A model generated the notes under the pieces. The model was not told the DNA's origin. It saw nothing but the letters and a program-made list of their open reading frames with translations, and made no database searches. Shown here piece after piece: positions 27,723-36,970 of a DNA stretch of 64,000 nucleotides; position 1 is the stretch's first letter; each line of letters starts with the position of its first letter. A program made the translations under genes and the position numbers. Source of the DNA: Riemerella anatipestifer ATCC 11845 = DSM 15868 (GTDB lineage: Bacteria; Bacteroidota; Bacteroidia; Flavobacteriales; Weeksellaceae); assembly GCF_000252855.1 (NCBI RefSeq), contig NC_017045.1, positions 1,612,001 to 1,676,000 of the forward strand, written 5' to 3'.

Positions 27723-28688
27723 ATGACAGTTTCGGATTTGTCTAGCCGTATGGCTTTGGGAATAGATATAGGAGGTACTGATACTAAGTTTGGTTTAGTA
27801 AATCATAGAGGAGAAATCCTAGGAAAGGGTAGAATAAAAACAGACTATGATGAGATAGATGATTTTATAAACGCTCTTTATAAAGAAATAGAACCTATAC
27901 TAGAACAGCATAATGCTAAAAGCCAATTAGAAGGTATAGGCATAGGAGCGCCTAATGGCAACTACTATAAAGGCACCATAGAAAATGCCCCCAACCTTAA
28001 ATGGAAAGGGATAGTGCCTTTGGCAGAGAAAATGACAGCAAAGTTTGGTGTGCAGTGTAAGGTAACCAACGATGCTAATGCAGCAGCTTATGGCGAAATG
28101 ATGTTTGGGGCCGCAAGAGGGATGAAAGATTTTATCATGATAACTCTAGGCACTGGGGTCGGGAGTGGAGTTATTGCTAACGGTCAGCTAGTGTACGGTC
28201 ACGATGGTTTTGCGGGGGAACTAGGGCATACCATCGTAAAGCCAGGGGGAAGAAAGCACTGGAGCACAGGCTCGGAAGGGAGCTTAGAGGCTTACGCATC
28301 TGCAACAGGCATTGCGATAACGGCTAAAAAGATGAGGGCGGAGTTTCCAGAATCTATACTTAATAACTACCCAGAAGAACAGATTAACGCTAAAACAGTA
28401 CACGAGTGTGCTTTGGCAGGAGACCCTACGGCAATAGAAGTTTTTAGATATACGGGGCAAAAGTTGGGGGAAGCATTGGCTAATTTTGTAATGTTCTCTT
28501 CTCCGGAGGCTATTTTATTATTTGGTGGGGTTATAAAGGCAGGAGATTTTATCTTAAAACCAACAAGGATGCATATGGAGAGAAATTTGTTACCTATATT
28601 TAGAGGTAAAGTAAAATTAGTTTTTAGCGAACTAGACGAAGCAGATGCAGCGATATTAGGTGCGAGTTCTCTAGTTTGGGAGAAGTAG
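27723..28688 (+). CDS. ROK family sugar kinase (glucokinase-like), lacking zinc cysteines
   Basis: The 321-aa protein has the ATP-binding GIDIGGTDTKFG (13-24), NDANAAAYGE (116-125), LGTGVGSG (142-149) and ELGH (166-169), as in ROK glucokinases. In typical members the next block is GRxCxCGxxGCLE, binding zinc; here it reads GRKHWSTGSEGSLEAYAS (176-193), with every cysteine replaced. The catalytic Asp (in NDAN) and His169 are kept, so it is probably active but zinc-free. The substrate is likely glucose or an amino sugar. It is monocistronic, with a hairpin at 28714. Confidence 0.9.
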   Translation: MTVSDLSSRMALGIDIGGTDTKFGLVNHRGEILGKGRIKTDYDEIDDFINALYKEIEPILEQHNAKSQLEGIGIGAPNGNYYKGTIENAPNLKWKGIVPLAEKMTAKFGVQCKVTNDANAAAYGEMMFGAARGMKDFIMITLGTGVGSGVIANGQLVYGHDGFAGELGHTIVKPGGRKHWSTGSEGSLEAYASATGIAITAKKMRAEFPESILNNYPEEQINAKTVHECALAGDPTAIEVFRYTGQKLGEALANFVMFSSPEAILLFGGVIKAGDFILKPTRMHMERNLLPIFRGKVKLVFSELDEADAAILGASSLVWEK

Positions 28689-28713
28689 CTTCATACTACA
28701 TATAGACGTTGTC

Positions 28714-28743
28714 AATGGATGGTTTATTATTGAGCCATCCATT
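28714..28743 (+). terminator. probable terminator after the ROK kinase gene
   Basis: A perfect 9-pair stem (28714-28722 with 28735-28743) followed by an AT-rich, only partly T-rich tail. Confidence 0.6.
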
Positions 28744-28760
28744 ATTATTTATAATTAAAC

Positions 28761-28768
28761 TATCTTTG
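28761..28768 (+). promoter_or_regulatory. -7 promoter element before der
   Basis: TATCTTTG fits TAnnTTTG; the der ATG lies 64 bases downstream. Confidence 0.55.
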
Positions 28769-28832
28769 CAAAAAATTGGGCTCCAAAAGTTGGAGTAACC
28801 CATTAATAATTTTTTATTGAACATTTTTTGAT

Positions 28833-30140
28833 ATGTCGAATATTGTAGCCATAGTGGGGCGTCCTAATGTAGGAAAATCCACTTTATTCAATAGGCTTCT
28901 AGAAAGGAGAGAAGCTATAGTAGATTCTGTAGCGGGAGTTACAAGAGACCGCCATTACGGTAAATCCGAATGGAACGGAGTAGAATTTACCGTAATAGAT
29001 ACAGGAGGATATGATGTAGGCACTGATGATATTTTTGAGGAAGAAATTCGTCATCAGGTACAATTAGCAGTAGATGAAGCGACTTCTATTATATTTATGC
29101 TCAATGTGGAAGAAGGTTTAACGGATACCGACCAAGAAATTCATGAGCTGTTAAGAAGGTCTAATAAGCCTATTTATATTGTAGTAAACAAGGTGGATTC
29201 GGCTAAGGAAGAATTACCAGCAACGGAATTTTATCAGTTGGGTATAGAAAAATATTACACACTTTCTTCTGCTACAGGTTCTGGTACAGGAGATTTGTTA
29301 GATGCGGTGGTGGCTGATTTCCCAACAACTGAATACAAAGACCCTTTTGACGGCTTGCCTAGAATTACCATTGCAGGGCGTCCTAACGTAGGGAAATCTA
29401 CGCTTACCAATGCTTTATTAGACAATAAAAGAAATATTGTAACAGATATTGCGGGGACAACAAGGGATAGTATAGAAACCATCTACAATAAATTCGGACA
29501 CGAGTTTGTGTTGGTAGATACGGCGGGTATGCGTAAAAAGTCCAAAGTGAGCGAAAACTTGGAGTTCTATTCTGTAATGCGTTCTGTTAGAGCGATTGAG
29601 CATTCCGATGTGGTAGTCATTATGGTAGATGCAACACAAGGTTGGGAGTCTCAGGATATGAATATTTTTGGTATCGCACAGAAAAATAGAAAAGGCATTG
29701 TGATTTTGGTTAATAAATGGGATTTGGTGGAGAAAGAAACCAACACAATGAGAGATTTTGAGAATAATATCAAAAAAAGAATTGGTCAGTTTAGTGATGT
29801 GCCTATTTTGTTTATTTCTGCTCTTACCAAGCAAAGGATTTTGAAAGCGGTAGAAGTAGCTATGGAAGTCTATGAAAATCGTAAAAAGAAAATCAAAACT
29901 TCTAAGCTCAATGAGGTAATGCTACCTGTGTTTGAACATACGCCGCCTCCAGCTATTAAAGGTAAATACATTAAAATTAAATATTGTGTGCAACTTCCTA
30001 CACCATCACCACAGTTTGTGTTTTTCTGTAATTTACCACAGTATGTTAAGGAGCCATACAAACGCTTTACGGAAAATCAGTTGCGTAAGGAGTTTGGTTT
30101 CACAGGGGCACCTATAGAAGTTTATTTCCGACAAAAATAA
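28833..30140 (+). CDS. der: ribosome biogenesis GTPase Der
   Basis: Der (EngA) has two tandem GTPase domains and a KH-like C-terminus, and is needed for 50S subunit assembly. In this 435-aa protein the P-loops are GRPNVGKST at about 8-16 and again at about 180-188, with DTGGY and DTAGM G3 motifs, two NKxD motifs (NKVD, NKWD) and the KH domain from about 350. It is complete and of normal length, with its own promoter and terminator. Confidence 0.97.
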   Translation: MSNIVAIVGRPNVGKSTLFNRLLERREAIVDSVAGVTRDRHYGKSEWNGVEFTVIDTGGYDVGTDDIFEEEIRHQVQLAVDEATSIIFMLNVEEGLTDTDQEIHELLRRSNKPIYIVVNKVDSAKEELPATEFYQLGIEKYYTLSSATGSGTGDLLDAVVADFPTTEYKDPFDGLPRITIAGRPNVGKSTLTNALLDNKRNIVTDIAGTTRDSIETIYNKFGHEFVLVDTAGMRKKSKVSENLEFYSVMRSVRAIEHSDVVVIMVDATQGWESQDMNIFGIAQKNRKGIVILVNKWDLVEKETNTMRDFENNIKKRIGQFSDVPILFISALTKQRILKAVEVAMEVYENRKKKIKTSKLNEVMLPVFEHTPPPAIKGKYIKIKYCVQLPTPSPQFVFFCNLPQYVKEPYKRFTENQLRKEFGFTGAPIEVYFRQK

Positions 30141-30155
30141 AATCATAAAAATAAT

Positions 30156-30192
30156 AAAAAGAGTAGCGGTTATTAAATTGGCTACTCTTTTT
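30156..30192 (+). terminator. intrinsic terminator after der
   Basis: A perfect 12-pair stem (30156-30167 with 30181-30192) with a 13-base loop; the stem base holds A and T runs. It separates der from the mreB operon. Confidence 0.88.
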
Positions 30193-30254
30193 GTGTGGAG
30201 TTAAATTTTAACATTTTTTTTAATATCAGATGATTTAAAGTGAGTCTAAATTTA

Positions 30255-30262
30255 TATCTTTG
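30255..30262 (+). promoter_or_regulatory. -7 promoter element of the mreB operon
   Basis: TATCTTTG lies 38 bases before the mreB ATG and fits TAnnTTTG; a -33 TTG is not clear. Confidence 0.55.
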
Positions 30263-30300
30263 TAAACTTAAATAATTTTATCACAAACACTACAAATAAA

Positions 30301-31327
30301 ATGGGGTTATTTGATTTATTTACGCAGGAAATTGCGATAGATTTGGGTACAGCTAACACACTAATTATACATAATAACAAAATTGTTATAGACCAGCCTT
30401 CTATTGTGGCTATAGATCGACAGTCAGGGAGACCTATTGCTGTGGGAGAACAGGCTAAACATATGCAAGGTAAAACGCACGAAGATATTAGAACCGTGCG
30501 TCCGCTTAAAGATGGAGTAATTGCAGACTTCCACGCTTCTGAGCATATGATAAAGGAATTTATTAAGCAAATTCCAGGGATTAAAGGTAAACTATTTCAG
30601 CCTGCGTTGAAGATTGTAATTTGTATTCCATCAGGAATTACTGAGGTAGAAAAGAGAGCGGTAAGAGATTCTGCTCAAAAGGTTAATGCTAAAGAAGTAA
30701 GGTTGATTTACGAGCCAATGGCGGGCTGCAATAGGTGTGGGTATAGATGTGCAAAAGCCTGAAGGTAATATGATTATTGATATAGGTGGTGGTACTACCG
30801 AGATTGCAGTAGTGGCATTAGGAGGTATCGTTTGTGATAAATCTGTTAAGATTGCAGGAGATGTATTTACTAATGATATTGCTTACTATCTTAGAACACA
30901 CCATAATTTATTCATAGGGGAAAGAACTGCAGAAAGAATTAAAATAGAAGTTGGTTCTGCTGTTGAAGAGCTTGATATAGATATAGAAGATATTCCAGTA
31001 CAAGGTAGAGATTTAATTACGGGTAAACCTAAAGAGATTATGATAGGTTACAAAGAGATAGCTCGTGCCTTAGACAAATCTATCATTAGAATAGAAGATG
31101 CGGTAATGGAAACTCTTTCTATGACCCCACCAGAACTAGCGGCTGATATTTATAAAACAGGTATCTATTTAGCGGGAGGTGGAGCATTGTTAAGAGGTTT
31201 GGCGGATAGGCTTCATAAGAAAACAGGACTTCCTGTATTTGTTGCTGAAGACCCTCTAAGAGCAGTTGTAAGAGGTACAGGGATTGCTCTTAAAAATATG
31301 GATAAGTTTAATTTTCTTATTAAATAA
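30301..31327 (+). pseudogene. mreB: rod shape-determining protein MreB, interrupted by a one-base frameshift
   Basis: MreB is the actin-like filament that directs lateral wall growth. The frame from 30301 reads IDLGTANTLI through IYEPMAG and then goes out of phase; the frame starting near 30737 resumes with GIDVQKPEGNMIIDIGGG and runs to the normal end. Removing one G from the GGG at 30723-30725 restores EPMAAAIGVGIDVQ and a complete 341-aa protein, the usual MreB length. All other motifs are intact. Because the downstream rod genes are intact, a sequencing error in the G run is the simplest explanation; a genuine recent mutation is the alternative. Confidence 0.93.
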
Positions 31328-31350
31328 TTAAAATTTAGAGTACTTCCTCT

Positions 31351-32205
31351 ATGGGATATCTGCTGAGGTTTTTTTCTAAAAATGCTTTATTTGTATTTTT
31401 TGTTTTTTTACAAATAGTAGCCTTATTTCTTATTTTTACTCGGAATTCTATGCAACAATCCTTTTTAGCAGGACAGGTGGCATCGTTTAATTCTTGGGTT
31501 TCAGGATATATAGATGAAGGAGCCAACTATTTAAAACTTAAACAAATAAATGATGAATTAGTAGAGCAGAATAAAGCTTTAATGGAGCAGGTATATGGTA
31601 AAAACTACAAGAGTGTCCCTAGAAATATCAGGGTGAAAGATGTGGATAAAAATTCACAGATTTATCATATTATTGATGCTGATGTGATGAGCAACACCAT
31701 CATTAGAAGAGATAATTATTTCACTATCAATAGAGGAAAAAATCAAGGAGTGCAGTCTAAAATGGGCGTTATCGCCTCAAATGGAGTAGCAGGTATTGTA
31801 ATTAACAGTATGAATAATTACTCTATTGTACAGTCTGTGCTTAGTGTGAACAAAATGAGGGTGAATGCGGCTCTTAAAAATACGGGTTATTTCGGAACTC
31901 TTACTTGGAGAGGAGATGACTCTAGAGTGATGCATTTATCAGATATTCCGAAGTATGTGCCTATAAAAGTGGGAGATACGGTGGTGACTGATGGAAAGTC
32001 TGATGTTTTCCCAGCAGGTGTGTCTATTGGAACTATAGCAGGTTTTCAGGTAGATACTAAAACGGGATTCTGGGATATAAGCGTAGAGCTTGGTCAGGAT
32101 ATGGGGAATGTTAAAAAAGTATTTGTTGTAAAAAATCTACAAAAAGTGGAATTACAACAAGTGCAGGATAGTTTAAACGCTGTGATAAAGAAAGATGATA
32201 AGTAG
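31351..32205 (+). CDS. mreC: rod shape-determining protein MreC
   Basis: The 284-aa protein has one N-terminal membrane helix (about 10-28), a periplasmic coiled coil (about 55-85) and the MreC beta domain with NRGKNQGVQSKMGVIASNGVAGIV near 130-155 and a GDTVVTDGKSDVFPAGVSIG block. MreC links MreB to the periplasmic synthases PBP2 and RodA. It starts 23 bases after mreB and overlaps mreD by 11 bases. Confidence 0.95.
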   Translation: MGYLLRFFSKNALFVFFVFLQIVALFLIFTRNSMQQSFLAGQVASFNSWVSGYIDEGANYLKLKQINDELVEQNKALMEQVYGKNYKSVPRNIRVKDVDKNSQIYHIIDADVMSNTIIRRDNYFTINRGKNQGVQSKMGVIASNGVAGIVINSMNNYSIVQSVLSVNKMRVNAALKNTGYFGTLTWRGDDSRVMHLSDIPKYVPIKVGDTVVTDGKSDVFPAGVSIGTIAGFQVDTKTGFWDISVELGQDMGNVKKVFVVKNLQKVELQQVQDSLNAVIKKDDK

Positions 32206-32704
32206 AAATATTTTTACAGATATACTGTTTTCGGTTATCCTAGTAACAGCTCAGATATTTTTGTTTAATAAAATCTCTATAGCGGGGGCTTATACTCCTG
32301 TGGTTTACCCTGTACTTATTATGTTTTATCCATTCTATCGAAACCTTTATGTATTTCTAATGGTAGGTTTTCTTTTAGGGTTAGGAATAGATGCTTTTTT
32401 AGGAACATGGGGTATCAATGCTTTGGCGATGACGATTATCGCTTATTTTAGAACGCTTATTTTCAAAACCTCAATAGATAACGAGGCTACAGATAGTTTT
32501 TCATTTCAAAATATACAGTGGACACAATTTTTAATGTATATTTTCTTTAGTATATTGATACATCAGCTATTGGTACAGTTTATAGAGTTTTTTAAACTGA
32601 ACAGAATTTTAGAAATATCCCTTAATGTTTTAATAACTTCGGTTATTTCATTTGTGTTTATTTTGCTGTATGTTTTAATATTTAAAATCAAGCAAAAAGT
32701 TTGA
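32195..32704 (+). CDS. mreD: rod shape-determining protein MreD
   Basis: The 169-aa protein is almost wholly hydrophobic, with about five to six membrane helices, as in MreD. It lacks strong motifs; the assignment rests on size, topology and position between mreC and mrdA. It overlaps mreC by 11 bases and shares 4 bases with mrdA, indicating coupled translation. Confidence 0.88.
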   Translation: MISRNIFTDILFSVILVTAQIFLFNKISIAGAYTPVVYPVLIMFYPFYRNLYVFLMVGFLLGLGIDAFLGTWGINALAMTIIAYFRTLIFKTSIDNEATDSFSFQNIQWTQFLMYIFFSILIHQLLVQFIEFFKLNRILEISLNVLITSVISFVFILLYVLIFKIKQKV

Positions 32705-34743
32705 AACCTTTTTACAAAATTAGTATTGCTTTATCACTTATCGCTGTCATTTTTATAGCGAGGTTGGCTTATTTACAATTATTTACAGATAGGTATGCAC
32801 TAAACGCTGCGAATACCTCCATAAAGACAGAATATATTATCCCTCAAAGAGGAATTATATTCGATAGGAATGGTAAAATTTTGGTTGGGAATAAACAATC
32901 TTATGAGATTTCGTTTACCCAAGCACTTATGAGACCAGATTTTGATACTATTGGTTTCTGTAATTTGGTTAGAATTAGTAAGCAAGATTTTATAAAAAAA
33001 ATCAAGGAGATAAAAAAAGAAAAATACTACTCCAAAGTACAGCCAATGACTTTTATGAAAAATCTTTCTAGAGAAGAAATGGCTAGAATTCAGGAACTTA
33101 TTTTTAAATATCCAGCGTTTAATATCGTTACTCGTCCACAAAGAAAGTATGAGGTAGCTACTTCGGGTAATTTACTTGGTTTTACGAATGAAGTTAATCA
33201 GGCGGATATTAAGAAGGACTCTTTGTATTATCTCCCTGGAGACATCATAGGGAAATCAGGCGTGGAGAAATCTTATGAAAAGGAACTTAGAGGAGAAAAA
33301 GGAGTACAATACATACAAAAAGATATTAAACTAAGAAGTGTAGGACCTTACAAAGATGGGGAATTAGATAAAGAAGTAGTTACAGGAAAAGATTTAACCC
33401 TTACTATAGATTATGATTTGCAAAGGATTGCAGAGGAAATGCTGGTAAACAAGCGTGGAGCAATAGTTGCTTTAGACCCTAAAACAGGGGAAATATTAGC
33501 TTTAGCAACAGGTCCAGATGTAGATCCTTCAGCTTTTACAGGTCCAGATAAAAATAAAAATATTTATAGGCTTCAGACGGATAAGTTTGATATGCCCATG
33601 TTTGACAGGTCTATTCAAGCGGCTTATCCTCCAGGCTCAACCTTTAAATTAGTAACAGCTCTGGCAGCGATGCAAATGGGCGTGATGACTCCAAACACCG
33701 TATTCCCTTGTGGAGGAGGGTTTAATTATAGAGGATTAAGGATTAAAGGTCATGGTGGTGCAGATCCTCTGATACCGTCAATACAAGTGTCTAGTAATTG
33801 TTACTTTTCTTATGCCTATTTAGCGATGGTTAACAAATATCCAGGTAATCCATCTAAAGGGGTTGATGAGTGGAAGGAAATTATGAATAGCTTTGGGTTG
33901 GGTGTGTATCTGAATAACGATTTGGCGGTGGGAGCTAAAGGGCAAATCCCTAGTGGAGAGTTTTATGAAAAAAGAATGGCTTCTATCTACAAAGCGAGTG
34001 GTAGAACGGGAGATGCTAAAAAATGGGACCCTCTAGCTACGGGAGCTGTCTTTAATGGAATGGGGCAAGGAGATATACTTCTAACACCTTTACAAGTAGC
34101 CAATTTTACAGCAGCGATAGCCAACAAGGGTTGGTTCTACACACCTCACATTGTAAAATCAGTAGATGGTAAACCTAATCCAGACCCTAGATTTAAGAAG
34201 AAACATAAAACTCTGGTTCAAAATAAAGCCTTTTATGATGCGGTTCTCAAAGGAATGGAAGCTGTGGTACTTAGAGGGACAGGTAGAGGCTTGAAATCCA
34301 ATGATTTTACTCAGATGGCAAAAACGGGTACAGCACAGGTACCTCAAGGTAAAGATAACTCTATTTATACTATGATAGCTCCTGCCGAAGATCCTAAAAT
34401 TGTAGTGGCAGCAGTGATGGAGCACGCAGGTTTTGGGGCTACATGGGCAGGTCCTGCTTGTACAATTATAGCGGAAAAATATTTAACAGGAGAAATTAAA
34501 AGAGAACATCTTTATAGAAAAATGGTTTCCTCTAGCTTTATGCCAGAGTATAGAAGACAATGGATACAAGATTTAAAACGAAAAGGCTTGTATAAACCTA
34601 ATACAGATAGCTTAGCAATTGTGAAGTTGCAAGATAGTCTTAAAATTAATCTTCCAGAGAAAAAGAAACAAGAACTAAAACTAAAAATAGATTCTTTAAA
34701 ACTTAAAAGCGTAAAAAATGAACAAAGCAGAAGGAATAGATAA
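32701..34743 (+). CDS. mrdA: penicillin-binding protein 2, elongation transpeptidase
   Basis: The 680-aa class B PBP has an N-terminal membrane helix (about 7-25), the dimerisation domain, and the transpeptidase with all three active-site motifs: STFK (near 317-320), SSNC (SxN type) and KTGTAQ. It crosslinks peptidoglycan during elongation, working with RodA. The start is a TTG overlapping the mreD stop as TTGA; the next in-frame ATG is far inside the protein. The last 60 residues are a Lys/Leu-rich tail. Overlap with rodA is 26 bases. Confidence 0.95.
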   Translation: MKPFYKISIALSLIAVIFIARLAYLQLFTDRYALNAANTSIKTEYIIPQRGIIFDRNGKILVGNKQSYEISFTQALMRPDFDTIGFCNLVRISKQDFIKKIKEIKKEKYYSKVQPMTFMKNLSREEMARIQELIFKYPAFNIVTRPQRKYEVATSGNLLGFTNEVNQADIKKDSLYYLPGDIIGKSGVEKSYEKELRGEKGVQYIQKDIKLRSVGPYKDGELDKEVVTGKDLTLTIDYDLQRIAEEMLVNKRGAIVALDPKTGEILALATGPDVDPSAFTGPDKNKNIYRLQTDKFDMPMFDRSIQAAYPPGSTFKLVTALAAMQMGVMTPNTVFPCGGGFNYRGLRIKGHGGADPLIPSIQVSSNCYFSYAYLAMVNKYPGNPSKGVDEWKEIMNSFGLGVYLNNDLAVGAKGQIPSGEFYEKRMASIYKASGRTGDAKKWDPLATGAVFNGMGQGDILLTPLQVANFTAAIANKGWFYTPHIVKSVDGKPNPDPRFKKKHKTLVQNKAFYDAVLKGMEAVVLRGTGRGLKSNDFTQMAKTGTAQVPQGKDNSIYTMIAPAEDPKIVVAAVMEHAGFGATWAGPACTIIAEKYLTGEIKREHLYRKMVSSSFMPEYRRQWIQDLKRKGLYKPNTDSLAIVKLQDSLKINLPEKKKQELKLKIDSLKLKSVKNEQSRRNR

Positions 34744-35965
34744 ACTTGGGATAGGGCTCTACATTCTTATCTGCATTTTTGCTATATTCAATATCAATAG
34801 TGTAGATGAAGGATTAGGAAAAAAACAACTTATTTTTTTTGGAATCTCTCTGTTTGTTGGGTTTATTATTTTCGTTACAAGGTCTAAGTTTTTTGAGAAT
34901 TTATCGGGCATTTTCTACATACTTGGTGTTCTTTTGTTGATAGGATTGTTTCCGTTTGGAACCGAAATTTTAGGACAAAAGAACTGGTATAAGTTTGGCG
35001 GAATAACCATGCAACCTGTAGAATTTGCTAAAATTGGTACAGCTCTGATGTTGGCCAATTATGCCTCACACCCTGATTTCAATCTTAAAGATAAACGGTC
35101 GTTTCTCACAGCATTTGCTATTATAGCAATACCAGGGGTGGTGGTGCTTATGATTCCTGATGTTGGGTCTTTACTCGTTTTTATGGCTTTTGTGATAGCA
35201 CTTTATAGAGAAGGGCTTACAGGGTGGTTTTTCGGTGGTATTGGTATTTTTGCTTTAGTGTTTTTAGGTTCGTTGTATTTAGAAATAAATTTGGAAATAA
35301 ACCCTATTTATGCTGTTATCATTACGTTTGTTTTTTTAGCTTTACTCCTATTTTTTAATCAGAATAAAATTAAATGGATTCCCGTTAATATTATTGCAAT
35401 TGCTTTAGGATTTTTGCTGTTGGGAGGAATGGCATATTCTTCCAAAATGATACTGGAAAAATTGCCTAAACATCAGAGAGAAAGAATAGAAGTGCTTTAC
35501 AAAGGCGAGCGAGCTTTTAGAGATACTTCGGGGTATAATTTGTTGTATTCCAAAACGGCTATTGGTTCTGGAGGTTTTACTGGTAAAGGCTATAAGCAAG
35601 GTTCGGTAACACAAGGTAAATTTGTGCCAGAGCAAGAGACCGATTATATCTTCTGTACCGTAGGCGAAGAATGGGGGTTTCTAGGTAGTATTTTGCTAAT
35701 TATTTTTTATGCTATTTATATTGGCAGAATATATTATTTAGCAGAACAACAAAAAAGCACTTTTAATCGGGTATTTGGTTACAGTTTTGCCTCTATTTTA
35801 TTGTTGCACTTTTCTATCAATATAGGGATGGTAATGGGGTTGTTCCCTACGGTTGGTATTCCGTTGCCGTATTTTAGTTATGGAGGAAGTTCTTTGCTAG
35901 CGTTTTCAATTATGACGGCAATATTCTTTAAACTCAACTATACAGATAAGAATAGCTTGGTATAG
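34718..35965 (+). CDS. rodA: rod shape-determining SEDS glycosyltransferase RodA
   Basis: RodA polymerises glycan strands from lipid II. The 415-aa protein has about ten membrane helices, the SEDS motifs GQKNWYKFGG, QPVEFAKIG near 100 with the conserved Glu, QETDYIFCTVGEEWGFLG, and the C-terminal FPTVGIPLPYFSYGGSS. It is the last gene of the mre operon and overlaps mrdA. The 26-base overlap means its start is embedded in the mrdA tail. Confidence 0.96.
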   Translation: MNKAEGIDKLGIGLYILICIFAIFNINSVDEGLGKKQLIFFGISLFVGFIIFVTRSKFFENLSGIFYILGVLLLIGLFPFGTEILGQKNWYKFGGITMQPVEFAKIGTALMLANYASHPDFNLKDKRSFLTAFAIIAIPGVVVLMIPDVGSLLVFMAFVIALYREGLTGWFFGGIGIFALVFLGSLYLEINLEINPIYAVIITFVFLALLLFFNQNKIKWIPVNIIAIALGFLLLGGMAYSSKMILEKLPKHQRERIEVLYKGERAFRDTSGYNLLYSKTAIGSGGFTGKGYKQGSVTQGKFVPEQETDYIFCTVGEEWGFLGSILLIIFYAIYIGRIYYLAEQQKSTFNRVFGYSFASILLLHFSINIGMVMGLFPTVGIPLPYFSYGGSSLLAFSIMTAIFFKLNYTDKNSLV

Positions 35966-36012
35966 GTTTTGTTAATCTTGGTTAAAAAATCTAGGTTTCA
36001 CACAAATTTTAT

Positions 36013-36020
36013 TATCTTTG
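36013..36020 (+). promoter_or_regulatory. -7 promoter element before the OmpA-family gene
   Basis: TATCTTTG, 14 bases before the ATG at 36035, fits TAnnTTTG. It lies inside the longer open frame from 35969, arguing against that upstream start. Confidence 0.6.
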
Positions 36021-36034
36021 AAGAACTATTAAAA

Positions 36035-36880
36035 ATGATTAAGATGAAGTTTACAAAAATTTTAGCTGTTGGGGCAATGGCACTTGCAATGACCTCGTGC
36101 GTCAGCAAAAAGCAGTATGATGCCTTAAATCTTAACTACAAAGACTGCCTAGAAAGTGCAGCCGAGCGTCAAAGAGAAATTCAAGATTTAAAGTCCTCTA
36201 ATGCAGGATTAACAAGTCAAAATGACCTTCTGAACAGACAAAATGAAGCTCTTAAGTCTTCGCTAGATGCTTGTCTTTCTAATAGTGGAAAATCTTCTGC
36301 AAATATTGATAAATTGGTTGGAGAAATTAACGCGTCTAATGCTTATATTAAGCAACTTATTTCTACTAATGCAAGAAATGATAGTTTAAATTTAGCATTA
36401 TCTAACAAACTTAAGCGTTCGTTAGATAATGTGGCTGACCAAGATGTTCAGGTAAAGGTACTTAAAGGAGTGGTAATGATTTCACTTTCTGATAAAATGC
36501 TTTACAGATCAGGAGATTATAATATTCTTCCAGCGGCACAAGAAGTGCTAGGAAAGGTAGCTAAAGTGATTAACGACTACGATAAATACTCTGTTTTAAT
36601 CGAAGGAAACACGGATAATGTACCACTTAACTCTGCGAGTTTACCAAAAGATAACTGGGATTTATCAGCTTTAAGAGCAACTTCTGTGGCTAAAGTATTG
36701 CAAAATCAGTTTGGGGTAGATCCAAGTAGAATTACGGCTGGAGGACGTAGCGAGTATAACCCTAAGGCGACTAATATGAGTGTGTCTGGGCGTGCAGAAA
36801 ATCGTAGAACAGAAATCATCATTATGCCTAAACTAGATGAGTTTATGAAGCTTATGGACATCGCTCCAGTGAAAAGATAA
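36035..36880 (+). CDS. OmpA family lipoprotein
   Basis: The mature protein begins after the lipobox LAMTSC. A helical coiled-coil region (about 30-130) is followed by an OmpA_C peptidoglycan-binding domain (about 145-265) with EGNTDNVPL, NWDLSALRATSV and NRRTEI. It anchors the outer membrane to the wall. I start at the ATG at 36035 (281 aa); the ATG at 36044 is equally possible. The longer frame from 35969 overlaps the promoter and adds a non-signal extension. Role beside the rod operon is compatible with wall organisation. Confidence 0.9.
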   Translation: MIKMKFTKILAVGAMALAMTSCVSKKQYDALNLNYKDCLESAAERQREIQDLKSSNAGLTSQNDLLNRQNEALKSSLDACLSNSGKSSANIDKLVGEINASNAYIKQLISTNARNDSLNLALSNKLKRSLDNVADQDVQVKVLKGVVMISLSDKMLYRSGDYNILPAAQEVLGKVAKVINDYDKYSVLIEGNTDNVPLNSASLPKDNWDLSALRATSVAKVLQNQFGVDPSRITAGGRSEYNPKATNMSVSGRAENRRTEIIIMPKLDEFMKLMDIAPVKR

Positions 36881-36904
36881 ATTATCTCATATAAAATTTT
36901 TAGC

Positions 36905-36943
36905 ACCTCACTAATTTTATCTATATTAGTGAGGTATTTTTTT
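36905..36943 (+). terminator. intrinsic terminator after the OmpA-family gene
   Basis: An 11-pair stem (36905-36915 with 36925-36935), 9-base loop, then seven Ts at 36937-36943. Confidence 0.88.
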
Positions 36944-36970
36944 AATTAAAATTAAATTATTCAGAAACTT

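Noticed and set aside
29418-29834. 138-aa minus-strand frame inside der
   Set aside because: It is an antisense shadow of a fully conserved gene, with no family pattern.
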